From: Sweltsa coloradensis
Lineage: Eukaryota > Arthropoda > Insecta > Plecoptera > Chloroperlidae
Direction: 5' to 3'
Assembly (NCBI GenBank): GCA_024449915.1
Contig: JAMZAV010000156.1
Location: forward strand, 124,001-188,000
Length of the DNA: 64,000 bases
Numbering within the stretch: position 1 is the first letter of the stretch; the number at the start of each line of letters is the position of its first letter. The notes under the pieces are model-generated. The model was not told the DNA's origin, ran no database searches, and saw nothing but the letters and a program-made list of their open reading frames with translations. Shown here in pieces: positions 1-11,318 of the stretch. The position numbers and the translations under genes are program-made.

Positions 1-1218
1 TACATACGGAACAGTTCCGTGTCCGTTCCGTTCGTCTTTCAATTCGCGCCAAACTGGCGTAGTTCAGTCAATCTCACACAGATAGCAGCACTATATGGAG
101 GCTGACTCTTTTACCGACGTGGTTGAGTTTTTTCCCCGATAAATTCTCGAACACGGCCATTTCACAGACGACTACAAATAATATGAAGGCCTACAAATTG
201 TCAAGGCGGTATGTTACGAGAAATAGGCTTCCAGCTGTTGTTTACTTCGTAAAATGACGTAAAGCTCCTGAATGTTACGAGATGGCGAATCTGAAGGCGA
301 TTGTGCTGAATTTCCAATGAGCGTGATATATTGTGAGATTCAGGAAGTGTTGTTGATTAGCTTGCAAATGATGCAAGCGATAATAATGATGTGGATGAAG
401 ACTAGAGTACTTCTAACCAAGATAAAATAAGACGATGCCACAAGTAGGGTTAGGCCTAGGGCTGGCGGGAATATAAACTAGAAAAGCAAAGAATATGAAC
501 TAAAAACAATAGGCCTAGGCCTTCAATTTTGTGCATTCATGCGATTTCGGCCCGTAGGCAGGGTGCGGCGGGGTGCCATCCCCCGTAATACGGATTTAAC
601 TGGATCCGTACGGGCAAAATAAGCAAAATCAACTGGTGGCTCAATGGGTTAAAAAATACATTAAATTAATAAGTACATTTTTTTAAATTCAGCCAAAAAA
701 AGCAATGTAGACAGTAAAAAAACATCAGGTTCTAGTAAAAATAAAACATAAGTGACTACATAGGCCTAACATTTTACCGCAAGTGGTGGTTATGGTGAGT
801 AGGCCTAAAAGTAAAACGTTAAAAAAGGCCTATATTGAAAGAAAATTCTAATTCTTATGCGTTTGTCTGCACGTAATTTTGACTAGATTCTCGAAAATCA
901 AGCTGGCATAACATATTTTGGTATGAAACCTGAAAATTTGTAACATTCCATGATACGCTAATGCTGAATAACTGTTTTCAAGGATTTCTCAGGATTTTTT
1001 AAGTATCTTTCAAGGATAAAAAAATTGACTTGGTGGCAACCCTGAATTATGGTTTTTCAAATATGTTGCATAATTTTGGAAACTATCCCTTTGCTATGGT
1101 AGGCCCTATATCTGTGTTTGTTTTTTTGTGTGGAGGGGGGATATCATGGGAGATAAAATTGACTAATTTTTTTACAAATAAAATATGTTATGATGATGAC
1201 ATGATATTTTTTACTTTT

Positions 1219-1255
1219 ATTGTTGCCACCAGCCCTTTGGGCTCGTGGCAACAAT
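1219..1255. repeat. Perfect 11-bp-arm hairpin
   Basis: ATTGTTGCCAC at 1219-1229 pairs perfectly with GTGGCAACAAT at 1245-1255 across a 15-base loop. A similar TGGTGGCAACC occurs near 1030. It may be the end of a small foldback repeat. A second small hairpin of the form ACTAGCC/GGGCTAGT lies at 1586-1604, with more ACTAGCC copies just after it. Confidence 0.6.
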
Positions 1256-1777
1256 AGTCCCTAGCCCAAGAGCATTTTTAGTTTTTACTAGTCCGCAATC
1301 AAATAGGTTATAGGCCTATTTATATTGATGTAAAACGATCATCAGCCTATGTGAATGTTTTAAGTGAAAATATTCGCCGGGTTTGACGTGTGCATATGGG
1401 GCACTAGGGAGTGACCGGAACGATTTTTCACCATTTGGTTTAGCCTAAATCGAGAGATTTTTATTTTGTGTACATACTTGGAAACGATTTTCCATTCTAG
1501 GTAGCGAAAACTATTGTAAACTCATAGGTTATTGGCGGGATATATTATGATTGTTTGAACGGCAATTAAGAACTCTGGAAAATGTACTAGCCTGTCGGGC
1601 TAGTGAAATGAGATTTTTACTAGCCCGAACAAAGTCTCACTAGCCTCGGGCGAGCGTTAGTTTCGCCCCCTGTCCTCATGTTCTTTGTTGGCTACCCAGT
1701 AGGTACCGGTACATAGGTTATATGTTGTATGTTGATAGAATGCCAATCGGCTGGAGTATTAGACTATTAGATGTGAG

Positions 1778-2128
1778 ATTGGATCCAACAGCTTACCTTC
1801 GAGAAGTGATGATGGCTACTGAATTTGTAGATAAATAAAAAATAAACATGAAAGTACGGTATGTTCAAAACAAAACACAGAAAAACATGAGACATAGCTA
1901 AAGATCCTTCTCCCGAGATCAAGACATTGTGTCAAATCGTAACATTTAATGTTTTTCTGTGTTTTGTTCACTTCTTTTTTTTTCTTTCTTGTGCAAAGTT
2001 GGCCTCTTTAGCCATTCTTCTGTCTTGCTATCAAATATGTATATATATATTCTATGTTTCTATTTATCTTCAAATTCGGCAGTCACCATCACTTCTCGAA
2101 AGTAAGCTGTTGGATCCTATCCCACACC
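1778..2128. repeat. Foldback (MITE-like) inverted repeat
   Basis: The outer arms match as reverse complements: GGATCCAACAGCTTAC near 1781 pairs with GTAAGCTGTTGGATCC near 2103, and the match continues inward through the region to about 1835 (right arm to about 2055). The inner arm at about 1865-1890 pairs with 1943-1965. The right arm is longer because a LINE 3' tail (1972-2050) sits in it. No coding capacity is seen, so this is a non-autonomous foldback or MITE of unknown superfamily. Confidence 0.7.
1972..2050 (-). mobile_element. Extremely 5'-truncated I-type LINE 3' end
   Basis: On the - strand this segment reads as the last few codons and poly(A)-rich tail of the LINE that also ends at 23206-23260: both share a block around GCAAGACAGAAGAATGGCT, a CTTTGCACAAG motif and an A-rich tail. 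Only about 60-80 bases are present, so reverse transcription stopped almost at once. It interrupts the right arm of the surrounding foldback and is therefore younger than it. Confidence 0.7.
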
Positions 2129-2346
2129 ACACCCAATAAATGGGTACAAGTACTACATTACTAGGCCTATAAGCCAGTATGTATTTGTGAACGTGAGGCA
2201 CTGACTGACCTATTTTTATTTGATGTTAGGCCCTATTTAGAGCCAACCAAATATTAGTTAATTAAAAAAATAATTTTCTACCAAAGAGCAGTGATAAAGT
2301 TCATTAAACTGTTAGATACTGACTAACTCACCTTTTTATGTTCTAG

Positions 2347-2500
2347 GTATCCAAATGTCTTGATTCTCACTACGTCCAATTTAACCGGTGCAATCGATTT
2401 AGCTTTTGTGGATCGAGCTGACATTAAGCAATATATCGGACCACCTACAATGTACGCAATCTACCAGATATATTACTCATGCATTAGAGAATTACTAAAA
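2347..2500 (+). CDS. TRIP13: TRIP13/PCH2 AAA+ ATPase, internal exon
   Basis: This exon is part of pachytene checkpoint protein 2 (TRIP13), an AAA+ ATPase that unfolds HORMA-domain proteins such as MAD2 and HORMADs in the spindle checkpoint and meiosis. It follows an acceptor ending TTCTAG and precedes a GTAAGG donor. It begins with the last base of a split codon, then 51 open codons starting [11 protein letters not shown] and ending in RELLK. The LTTSN element fits AAA+ sensor 1, and [14 protein letters not shown] is a near-diagnostic TRIP13 block that carries the second-region-of-homology arginine. The exon ends in phase 0, matching the next exon at 6459. The Walker A and B exons are not visible in the window. 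Confidence 0.93.
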
Positions 2501-2956
2501 GTAAGGAGCATGTTGAATTCTTAGCATAGATTGTTTACAGTACGGTACAACCTTGATAATACGACATTCAGGAAAGACAGGTAAAACGTTAGGTATATCA
2601 CGATCGTCGTTCTATCAAAATATAAATTAAAACATCAATTTATGGATTACTGAGATTAACCAATACAATTTAATATGTAAAAATTAAAAACAATAAACAT
2701 ACAAATAATAGTAGGCCTAGTCTTTACGTGTAGGCCTATCACTTTATTTCTCAATTTCATTAATCGGGAAACACTCCCGTAGTATCACTTTTATTAATGA
2801 AATAATGATAAAACAAAGCATTTAAAAGAGACCAATTATTCATTAATTACAATGAAGCGGCAAAAGGAAGAGTCAACAAGTGCCAAAGTTTTTAAATACA
2901 ACTTCTGCGTCTGTCGTTCTCAAGCGCCCAATCGTTGCGATGTCATCATAATACAT
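2501..2956. other. TRIP13 intron start, no gene
   Basis: AT-rich intronic sequence with a splice donor at its start. The only recognisable item is a short fragment near 2758-2800 carrying the reversed tail of the tRNA-derived SINE-A family (GGGAAACACTCCCGT). Confidence 0.6.
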
Positions 2957-3439
2957 ATAATAAAGCGAGCGTAGCGAGCATCTCCACTTGACTCTTATGG
3001 CTCGAATGTCTGTTTTTTTTTCTGTTACTGCTTCGGTACAGGTCGCACCGTCTCGTCGCACCGTTTCTCTGATCGACCTGAAATTTTGCACACATGTACA
3101 TACCATAAAAAATAAATTAAAAAATTAAAAAATTAAAAATGTTCCGATCGTTATGAAATTTTGCAGGGTCAATAAGTACAACATTCTCTCCTGTTTTACA
3201 AATTTTCAGCTAAATCGGTCAAGATCTGAAATACTTATTGGTAATTCAAAAAATGATGTTAAAAAATTACTGTTACTTCTTCTCGCAACTACTTCTTCTC
3301 GCAACTCTGTGGAAACTGGAAAGTGGTCACAGACCGGAATGCTCCACTCCTGCTGAACAACAAAGAAGCGACCTCGATCAAGCAAAAGGCTGAGTTTTTC
3401 TGCCGACATTTTCACTCTATCAGCACCCCTGCTGGAAAA

Positions 3440-4618
3440 AAAGAAGTTTCTGGTAGAGAAGCCTAGATACAAAGAGTTGGAAGACCCCTACAATAGACTT
3501 TTCAGCGACGAGGAGTTGCACCTAGCAATACATATGCTGGACAAGAAGAAGGCTCCTGGAGAGGACGGAATACACGCCGAGCTTCTTCAGCACTCTGGTC
3601 CATTCTTCAGGGAACAGTTTCTTTACCTTGTAAACAAATCTTGGAAGACCAAGTGCCTCAGAGCTGGAAGATGGGAGTCATCACACCCATCCTGAAAAAG
3701 GACAATGACGCGAATCAAACGAGCAGTTATCGCCCAATCGCCCTCACGAGTGCACTTTCAAAAACAGCAGAGCGTATGGTGAACCACCGACTGGAAACTT
3801 ACCTGGAAGGAAACAACATCATCAGCATAGATCAGGCTGGCTACAGGAAAAACAGATTGACAGTAGACCAGTTGGCATACATTGCTCAACATGCCAAGGA
3901 AGGCTTCACCAGACAAGAGACCACAGTGGCTGTGTCCATTGATTTGTCTGCAGCTTTCGACGTCACTGATCGAACCCACGCCATAAAAGAGATGCAGAAG
4001 AGCAAAATACCAAACAACCTCATCAAGTGGCTGCATGACTTCATCAATCACAGAAGAATAAAAGTCGCCTACAAGGGTGTGAAAAGCGGTACAAGATACA
4101 TCTCTGCCGGTGTGGCACAAGGCACCATCACCGCCCCAACTATATTCAAAATTGCAGTCAACGGAGGAATTAAGCTGGTCAAGATCCTGCCAGGAATCTA
4201 TATCAAGGTCTACGCTGACGACTTCTTTGTCTATGTCACAGGCAAGAACCTCGGCGGCCTGCAGATAATGCTCTCCACCGCATTAAGTATGTTGGTTGGC
4301 TGGCTTGCATCCCGTTGCTTCATGGTGAACCCTAACAAATCGTGTTACACGGTCTTCACTTTTAAACACGAAGACCCCACCCTCGAGCTGTACATCGGGG
4401 GACAGCAGCTCAAAAAAGAGGAGCACGTCACCTACCTCGGAGCCATCCTCGACAAGAAGCTCACTGGCAAGGCCCATTTCGAGAAAACTGCTGAGAAGGC
4501 TAAAAAGAGGCTGCGTCTGATGCAACGTGCGGCCGGAGTGTCCTGGGCAGCCAAGATTGACACACTGGTTCTCACCTACAAGACCTATGTGCGTCCGGTC
4601 CATGAGTACGGAGCATAA
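3440..4618 (+). pseudogene. LINE reverse transcriptase domain (frameshifted)
   Basis: Two overlapping frames encode the RT. The first (3477-3695) has the N-terminal fingers motif DKKKAPGEDGIHAELL; the second (from about 3648) runs VPQSWKMGVITPILKK, SYRPIALTS, the catalytic-site region IDLSAAFD, AQGTITAPTIF in place of the usual QGSVLSP, and the YADD catalytic box at about codons 190-193 of the 325-aa frame. The thumb region HVTYLGAILDKK follows. A frameshift at about 3648 and another at 4612 break the frame. The product would have copied the element's own RNA at a nicked target. Confidence 0.9.
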
Positions 4619-5873
4619 GTTTTGTCACCTCGGCGCAGAACAACCTCAATATACTCGGCAAAATCCAGAATCAGGCCCTTCGACTAGCCAGCGGTGCAGT
4701 AAAGACAACACCGGTGGCGGCAATGGAAGCCTACTGTAAAGTAGAGCCCCTAATACAGAGACTAGAGCAGAAAGCCATCATACTGCATGAAAAACTGGCG
4801 AGAATTGACACATCTTGGCTAGCCTTTCCAACGGCGAGCGCAGCAGGACACACAAATTTTGCCCAAAAGACAACACTCCTAAAAACGGAGCACTGTCCGG
4901 ACCTGCTACACCATCCTCGACAAAAGCTTGCCAGCCTAGATGTCAATAGCCTTCCAAACTCAACCATCAAAATTGACTTCAATCTTCAAGTGGAAGGTAT
5001 GGGCAAGAAGGAGGAAAAAAGCCAGTCCGAGCTGAAAGTGCTTATCGAAGCGCATCTGAAGAAGCACTACCCAATTTCCGAATGGGTGCATGTTTTTACG
5101 GACGGCTCCCGAAACAGCTCAGGGAGGAATACTAGCTTTGGCTTCCATTGCATCTTCTTTGAAGAGGCGCACCCGATGGCCCAGGCTCGAGCATTTTTGA
5201 TGCAGAAATAAATGCCATCTCCAGAGCAGCAGAGAAATTGCAGAAACACCAACCTTTCCACTCAAAAGACAAAATTTGTCATTATCTCTGACAGCAAGGC
5301 CGCCATCAAAAGATCTGTCAGATGGAAAAATGTGAAGAAGCCTCCCTGCCTCTTAAAAAGAGTTTAATAAAAAATGTGATGCATGGAAAAGTGCTTAAAA
5401 TTCAATGGGTGCCCAGCACTGCAACATCCTGGGCAACGAGATGGCTGACACGCTAGCCAAGTTGGGCTCAAAGAAGTCTGCCCCTGACACGGCGAGTATC
5501 TCCTACAACTCTGCCAAAAACCTTGCCAAGGAGGGCCTCAAGACATCCTATGGAAGACTTCAAGAGGCAAGATGTATCACAAACCATGGGCGGACAAGGT
5601 CCTCAAAGGGCCAGACAAATCCTGGACAAGAAAGGTGGCAACAGCGCAGTTCCGGCTGGCCACAGGACATGACGTCCTGCAGCACCACCTGAGTCGATTT
5701 CAAATCATAAAGGAACCAGCAACTTGCAAACTATGTACATCGGGTTTTCAGGACAGAGTGCACCTCTTCAGCTGCGCCGCACTTAAATCTGACATTGACG
5801 CCCTGCCAAATAACCTGAGCGGGCCAGAGAAGGAAGCACATATTTACTGGATAGCCAGGAAGAAAAATGATTG
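4618..5873 (+). pseudogene. LINE RNase H and C-terminal Cys-rich region (decayed)
   Basis: The frame from 4618 continues the ORF with an IQNQALRLASGAV block typical of LINEs that carry RNase H. It then shows the RNase H start VFTDGS (about 5092-5109), a shifted DAEINAISRA block, SDSKAA near 5290, and the closing NEMADTLAK motif near 5440. The C-terminal segment (5640-5873) has RLATGHDVLQHH followed by a CxxC...H...C pattern and ends YWIARKKND. At least three frameshifts separate these blocks. Confidence 0.85.
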
Positions 5874-6067
5874 AAAAATCAAGCTTTCGGCATAGGAAAA
5901 AAAAAATCAAGGAGGCAGTGAAGATTCAACATTGAAAGTTTTTGTCTTCAAGTATTTTGAAGGTATGCTTATGTTGGTATGTAACATTTTGGGAATGTCG
6001 TACTCGGGTCGTGTTGCACGTACCGGTGCTCGCTCAACAACGCAACGGGACTTTAGCATTTTCCTAG

Positions 6068-6458
6068 TACTATTAGGCATTATTATTTATATTTCTAAGC
6101 CTGATGATGTTATTCTTATAATAACCATTTTAACTGGTATGGTACTATTCAATATTATTCATCATTTGAAGCTTTCTGAAGCTGGTGAACAGAGCACATG
6201 AAAACATCGAGCGCCCGGTACTAGTCAACATCTAGGTAGTAAAACTAAACTAGTACGGTAGCATTTGTTGTTCATTGGTTTTATTTTATTCAATCTTGTC
6301 AATTTGTTTATGTAAGATATCATTCTAGTATAAGATTCAATCAATTGCACTGGATGAAACATCCTATGCTATAATAATAAAGTTGTGAACTGTATGTCTT
6401 CCAAGTGTTGTAATTGTGAAGTTATTTACCTAGTCAATTTGTCTTTCACTGTCTACAG
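6068..6458. other. TRIP13 intron, no gene
   Basis: AT-rich intron between the Helitron-like 3' end and the next TRIP13 exon. No repeat family or reading frame recognised. It ends in a pyrimidine-containing acceptor, CACTGTCTACAG. Confidence 0.6.
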
Positions 6459-6595
6459 AAACATATCGTCACCATTACGGATGACTCGTGTCTACTGGAT
6501 CTAGTTTCGCTGCAGAATACTGGCGGGAACGAGGATGGTTCAAGTCATGTTGATGAAGCTAACGGACCCAGCTTCACACTGTTAAGCATTGCAAG
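6459..6595 (+). CDS. TRIP13: TRIP13/PCH2 AAA+ ATPase, penultimate exon
   Basis: An acceptor CTACAG at 6453-6458 and a donor GTAAAT at 6596 bracket 45 open codons plus two bases. The exon starts in phase 0, matching the exon ending at 2500, and ends in phase 2, matching the exon at 13693. It encodes the variable linker of the C-terminal lid, ending SFTLLSIA-R, equivalent to the stretch before the conserved KSEGLSGR block in other TRIP13 proteins. The middle is acidic and low in conservation (GGNEDGSSHVDEANG). Identification rests on position, phase and the flanking exons more than on its own sequence. Confidence 0.85.
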
Positions 6596-6701
6596 GTAAA
6601 TGATCCCATGAGAGAAGACAATAAACTTGGCTCTCGTGCAAACGCAAAACACAAGTCTGCTCGCTTCACTGCTTGTGTGAGATATTAATCTATTAGGTCT
6701 A

Positions 6702-7280
6702 CAGTGGCATGATTTTAACCCAATTTCCTATACCGACCCGGACAAAATTAGGAGAAAGCTGATTTTTTCAGGATCATTCAAGAATATTGTTTTATGAAAC
6801 ATACTTCGGGTCCGCCAAAATCCGCCTTGTGCGTTAGCGGCCATCTTGGAAAATGGCGGCGATTACAGTTTTTCACTAAAACTCAATTTGTGAACGCTGT
6901 ATACAACTTACAATTAAATGAAACACGTCTATTTAAAGCTAACTTTATGGACAATTGATATACATAGAAAGTTTAATGTTATATATTTTACTGAAGCCAT
7001 AATTGGTATGAATCCGATCGTGATTGTAATATATTTTCGAAATTAATTCTATTTTTACTGTTTTGTGGCTAAAATAGTTATATTTTTCATATTTATTTTC
7101 CTATAAAACATGACGTACATATTGTGCTGAGTACACCTGCAAAATTGTATTTACGTACGTTAAAAAATGACTTACATACGAATTATTGTGCACGTGCGTG
7201 TGACGCGGCGGCTGCCGCCTCTGACGATGCATGTGGAGCTCGGCGCGCAGCATTGGCTTACTAATGTAGTGACTCATGTG
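6702..7280 (+). repeat. Left long terminal inverted repeat
   Basis: Reverse complement of 11395-11950. It has a GC-rich inner block, GACGCGGCGGCTGCCGCCTC near 7203, and an outer block with CCGCCAAAATCCGCCTTGTG and GGCCATCTTGGAAAATGGCG near 6815-6860. The latter is itself a small palindrome (CCATCTTGGAAAATGG). Confidence 0.9.
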
Positions 7281-7563
7281 ATTCATGTACGTAACAACCA
7301 CTATTTTGTATTTCCAGCCAGGCCTTAGTTACATTTACAACAACAAAACTATAAGTCTGTGTCTTGTGAAGTGTATCTGATGATGATTTTACATACTTAT
7401 TTATTTACGTCTAATATTATCAAGTCTGAATGTTGCCACTTTTTTGCTGTTAGTATGCACTCACATTGTGTTATACATTCAATGTTGTCTCAGTGATGGG
7501 CCCAAGTATTTGAAAGCACTATATGTTACAATTACTATTAAATTTCGTTTATATACACTGCAA

Positions 7564-9165
7564 AATTCAGTCATTTGTACAGCCCGTGATGATTGCTCTC
7601 AACGACTTCGACCAAGTCTTCGCGAATACGATTTTAAAGTTAACTGTCTGTTCTGTGGCTAGACTGCTAGTAATAGTCATGAAAAACCATTCTGAAGATC
7701 ACAGGAACATCATACACATTGTGTCAACTAAACTAAAGAAATACACCATAGGCTCGTAGCCGAATGTAATGTTGAGTGAGGTTTTATAGTTTTAGTAAGA
7801 GTGATTAGTGTTATTGACTTTGTAGCTGAAGAAAATCGCAATCATTAGCAATGATATTTACAATGTTCTTAAGATGAAAACAATAATGTTCCTCGCAGGT
7901 GTGCTGACCCTGGTACAGCGTAGGCTTTTCAATCGCTCTGCAATTTCATGCCTGATAATCTTATATTAAAGTTCTCTTTGTCAGAAATATGAAGTAAATT
8001 GTGTGAATTTTGTGAAAGTACGAATTTGTACCTTGTCAAACATCTATAAAGGGAACTAATTGCGCCTTTTCAAGACAATATTGCAGTGACAGAATTGCCA
8101 GGAAATAGTATCATTATATGTCTTTACGATACATGCAATAAAATTTATCATAACAATTGGTAATCTAGTAGAAAGAACTATGTACATGACGAACGCTTAC
8201 GGATTGTAGAAGCTGTCACAGCCATTTGTACATGAAGGATATTCAGTAACAAATATATGTTAATTTGAATATGAGACTTGAGAATGGCACTACCATTGGT
8301 ATTGTACCTCCTTCTCTTCAGTCTCTTATGGACGGTATAATTAAGGGGTTGGGGGGGGGGGGGGGAATTACTACAGATACAAAAAATCGTAAAAGTATCG
8401 CCATGGAGCATGCAATTATATCTGCAACGAGACCTCCTTTTATTTTATCTTCCATTTAAGTTGGACTTGCTGTCTATTTACGTCAAAAGTTAGGTTCGAA
8501 ACACCTTATTGATATGGTATCCAACATAGAATTATGTGCCTCTATCATAAAAAAATTGGCAGATTCGAATTCTCTGCTCTTCAACGTGGTGCACTAAATG
8601 TAGACTCAGACGCATTTGTGCAAACTTTGTGTGACAAAGCTGACATTATATTCGCACGTTGAATTGTCATGGAACATTTCGTTGTATGGAAACTATCAAG
8701 TGTATTAACACCTGGGGAGAATGTAAACATGGACTACTACATTCCTCGTATCTTACATCCTCCTTCTGTCCCAGTCAAAGAAGAGATCGGCAAAGTGTAT
8801 ACCATAGGACAAAAACATTTGACCAATAGTTGTTTATTACGGCGACAGATATAGTGGCTGCCACAGGAAATGAATGTTGTCGTCAGTAGTTGTACGACTT
8901 GGATAATTTTATCTATTGATGTCGTACTCGTACTTAGGAGCAGTTGGCTACATTATGGCAGGGAGTGGACTCGATGAACTTTTGAGTAGAATTTATACCA
9001 AAGTGACTGTTGTTGTGGTTTTGTGTTGTGAAAGTGCGCACTTGTTGTGTGTTGTTGTGTGTGTTATGCCACATGTTTCATGGTCATGCACATGCACGTG
9101 CTTTGCGAGCACATTTTCTCACACAAGTCGACATGGTAACTGTGCTTCTAAACAGTAGGACGTAG
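7564..9165 (+). pseudogene. Decayed gene of an uncharacterised invertebrate repeat-protein family
   Basis: Broken + strand frames keep the order of conserved blocks I recall from a long, widely repeated, unnamed protein family. The blocks are LREYDFKVNCLFCG (about 7615-7660); then HAIISATRP near 8410-8440, followed after a stop by KLGSKHLIDMV; a frame with FVQTLCDKADIIF near 8615-8655 that aligns to a DNxDxN-type block; VVRLG then, after a stop, MSYSYLGAVGYIMAGSGLDE (about 8889-8985); and HMFHGHAHARALRAHFLTQ (about 9069-9125). At least four stops and several frameshifts are present, and a G-run of about 16 bases at 8348 adds to the damage. The function of the family is unknown to me; its position between long inverted repeats suggests it is the element's own protein, possibly a transposase-associated factor. 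Confidence 0.65.
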
Positions 9166-9929
9166 GAGAGGCTTAGAGTCTCCACAATAGATTCCTCTTA
9201 ATCCAAGTGTCATCAGAGGATGTATAGAAGTATATGGATGGATATATGGATCTATATGGAGTTAAAAGCCAAATTGTTGGAGCCAAGTTTGACTTGGTTT
9301 GGCATGAGGCTGGGACATGAGCTACTGCCTACATTGGGGATGGACACTCGTTAATAAACACTCCGCATAATTCCAACATTAAAAACTACTCACATGCTCT
9401 GCCCTTGCTTGTGGCTGGTTCTGACCAGCACAAGTCTGTCCACCGCGCGTATCCCCACGTCACCCCTTACGTTCCGCCCCTTTGGAAATTATAAAAATAA
9501 CTAATAAACTACATTAACACAGTCGGCGCAATATGACCTAACCGTTGACGCGCCCTTAAACCTAAGAAACATCAAACATCCTGCACGACATCATCTATTG
9601 TCCTGGATCTCGTGCTCGTGTAAAATTGACTGTATAGTGGCAAATTTGGATGTCGTCGTGGTGGACAGTATTGTTCAGAAATTTGTCAACAATGCAGATG
9701 AATATCATGTATAAACAGTGCTAATGCTGGAGAACCGTGTGACAAAGAATTTGAACCCGACGAAGGTAATAATAAAGTATACGAAGAGTCAGCTGAACTA
9801 ATCATTGTGAAAATAAGTTTATTTTGAATAAACTTATCACATTCAGTAGGAGATCTCTCAGCACATTTGTGCACATTAATGTCGCTACTTTTGTGTTATC
9901 ATTTGATTAATATGCACTCATATATTTTA

Positions 9930-10087
9930 TTATTAGTATATTCTGTACAGTTTGTACGTCACGTTTTATATAAAGATGAATATGAAACATGTTTCTATTT
10001 TAGCAGCAAAACATCATCATACAGTTAATTCTATATTATATTATAATATCGATCGGATTCATACCTCTTTAATAGGTATAATATAAT
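9930..10087 (+). repeat. Second, partial copy of the right inverted repeat
   Basis: The bases around TACGTCACGTTTTATA and AGCAAAACATCATCAT, then CGATCGGATTCATACC, match 11540-11660 in the same orientation. The copy resumes at about 11320-11394 after the LINE, with AAATGTCCATAACGTTACG and GTGTTTCATTTAATTGTGAG, and then abuts the complete right arm. The LINE therefore inserted into this partial arm. Confidence 0.75.
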
Positions 10088-11318
10088 AATAATCATCATA
10101 ACTCAGTTCCAACTATGTCGGGTTGAGTGGTGGTTTTCCACCATTATCAAGGGCATGAAACTGTAGATACTAAGCTTGCCAGACTTAGTGTTTCTTCCAC
10201 ATCATCCAACTCCTTCTTCTCCACCAATTTACTCCACTCTCTTCTGTCCTCCCACAGCTTTACTCTTGCCACATGCTCCCACACTTCATTCCGTTTTCCA
10301 ACGTCTTCTTGAATTAATCTTTCCCATTTTTCTCTTGGCCTTCCTACTCTTCTTTTCCCCTCCTCTGCCGCTTTCAAATTCTCGTCTTGGAATCCTCTCC
10401 CTGCCCATCCTTTTCATATGTCCAAACCATCTTAGACGTTCTCTTCCTAGCTTAAACTTCAATCTCTCCAATCCCAGTTCTTTCCTTATTTCATTACTTC
10501 TTATCTTGTCCATCTTTGTAACTCCCTTGATACTTCTTAAAAACTTCATTTCTGCTGCTTCCAGCTGACTCTCTTCTTTTGTTCCCACTGCCCATGTTAC
10601 TGCCCCATATGTTAATATAGGTACAAAATATGCCTTATACAGCAAAATTTTACATTTTTGTGGGAAACAACTCATTCCATAGTAACTTTCTCACCAATTG
10701 ATAAAACCCTTCTGCTTTTTGCACTCTAGATGACACTTCCCTACACACTTTTGCATCTTTTGTCAATATACTTCCCAAATATTTAAATTCTTCTTTTTCT
10801 TCTAAGACTTCTCCACGTAGTACAATATTTTCTATGTCTCTAGGCCTGCCCTTTGTCTTCTTTTGCATACGCAAACATTCACTCTTTTTCTGATTGATTT
10901 TTAGACCAAACTCTGTAGTAACTTCGTTCCATCTGTCCACCTTCTCCTGCACTTCTCTGGCACTCTCACCCCAAATCAACACATCGTCCGCAAACACTAA
11001 TGTTCTTGTGTCCCTTCCATCTGTATTTGGTTCCACTCTTCTTATAATTTCATCCATTACAACAGTAAAGAGTGTTGGAGATAACACACTACCTTGTCGC
11101 AAGCCCTCATTCACTTGAAACCATTCTGACCTACCCATATCTGTCTGTACACAACTTTCACTCCTTTGATATGTACTTTGTATCCTGTCTATTAAACCTC
11201 TTCCCACTCCTTTTATCTCTAGACACTCCCATACTTTCTCTCTAGGCAGGCGATCGTATGCCTTCTCCAGATCCATAATATAAATATAATATTCTTTGTT
11301 GCAATTCAAAAATGCAAA
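10088..11318 (-). mobile_element. RTE-type non-LTR retrotransposon, 5'-truncated
   Basis: A - strand LINE beginning inside the RT domain at about 11310 and ending in a simple TAATAAT-type 3' tail at about 10090, as expected of RTE-like elements rather than poly(A). The last 100 bases before the tail, around CCAACTATGTCGGGTTGAGT (10108-10127), recur at 34560-34665, a second, much shorter copy. It inserted into the partial right arm of the surrounding DNA element. Confidence 0.9.
10147..11309 (-). pseudogene. RTE-type LINE reverse transcriptase C-terminal half
   Basis: Three overlapping frames. The first (11309-10650) has MDLEKAYDRLPRE, GLRQGSVLSPTLF, the catalytic FADDVLIWG (about residues 105-113), GLKINQKKSECL and FKYLGSILTKD. 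The second (10675-10286) has YKAYFVPILTYGAVTW and GHMKRM. The third (10377-10147) has GRPREKWERLIQEDV, the GRPR..W tail typical of this group. Frameshifts near 10665 and 10330 break it. The endonuclease and RT fingers are missing because of 5' truncation. Confidence 0.9.

Larger units (their letters stand above)
1..2346. other. Non-coding region upstream of the first visible TRIP13 exon
   Basis: No exon could be supported here. The stretch probably lies in a TRIP13 intron or includes its upstream region, since the exon at 2347 encodes only the middle of the AAA+ domain and earlier exons are not visible. An acidic Asp/Asn-rich broken reading frame on the + strand at about 290-440, interrupted by stops, may be a decayed coding relic of unknown origin. 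Small hairpins and a foldback inside the stretch are listed separately. TAGGCCTA-type octamers are frequent. Confidence 0.6.
3265..5895 (+). mobile_element. I-group non-LTR retrotransposon, 5'-truncated, dead
   Basis: A LINE with reverse transcriptase, RNase H and a cysteine-rich C-terminal segment in the order typical of the I group. The 5' end (ORF1, endonuclease) is missing. The 3' end is a short A-run at about 5886-5895. It inserted into a Helitron-like element between GATGTTAAAAA and a GGAGGCAGTGAAG block, as shown by the uninterrupted copy at 52890. Frameshifts near 3648, 4612, 5205 and 5420 and stops in the RNase H region show that it is inactive. Related tails occur at 1972-2050 and 23206-24240, both on the - strand. 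Confidence 0.9.
2957..6067 (+). mobile_element. Non-autonomous Helitron-like element, split by a LINE
   Basis: The left part (2957-3264) and right part (about 5896-6067) together match the element at 52530-53104: a GCGAGCG-rich start, a TCTCCACTTGACTCTTATGG block, a GGAGGCAGTGAAGAT block and a tail GGGACTTTAGC..CCTAG followed by T. The 3' end has the Helitron layout: a short stem (AACG.../...CGTT-like) a few bases before CTAG, with T as the next base. No Rep/helicase is encoded. The I-type LINE at 3265-5895 sits inside it, and the homologous copy near 52890 shows the uninterrupted sequence. Confidence 0.65.

Noticed and set aside
3758..4120. - strand frame of 120 codons
   Set aside because: Antisense shadow of the I-group LINE reverse transcriptase.
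6696..6702. 8-bp or TA target duplication for the long-TIR element
   Set aside because: Flanks TCTAC and ACTAC are similar but not in register; no duplication of fixed length can be defended.
10176..10568. 130-codon + strand hydrophobic frame
   Set aside because: It is the antisense shadow of the RTE-type LINE reverse transcriptase on the - strand.
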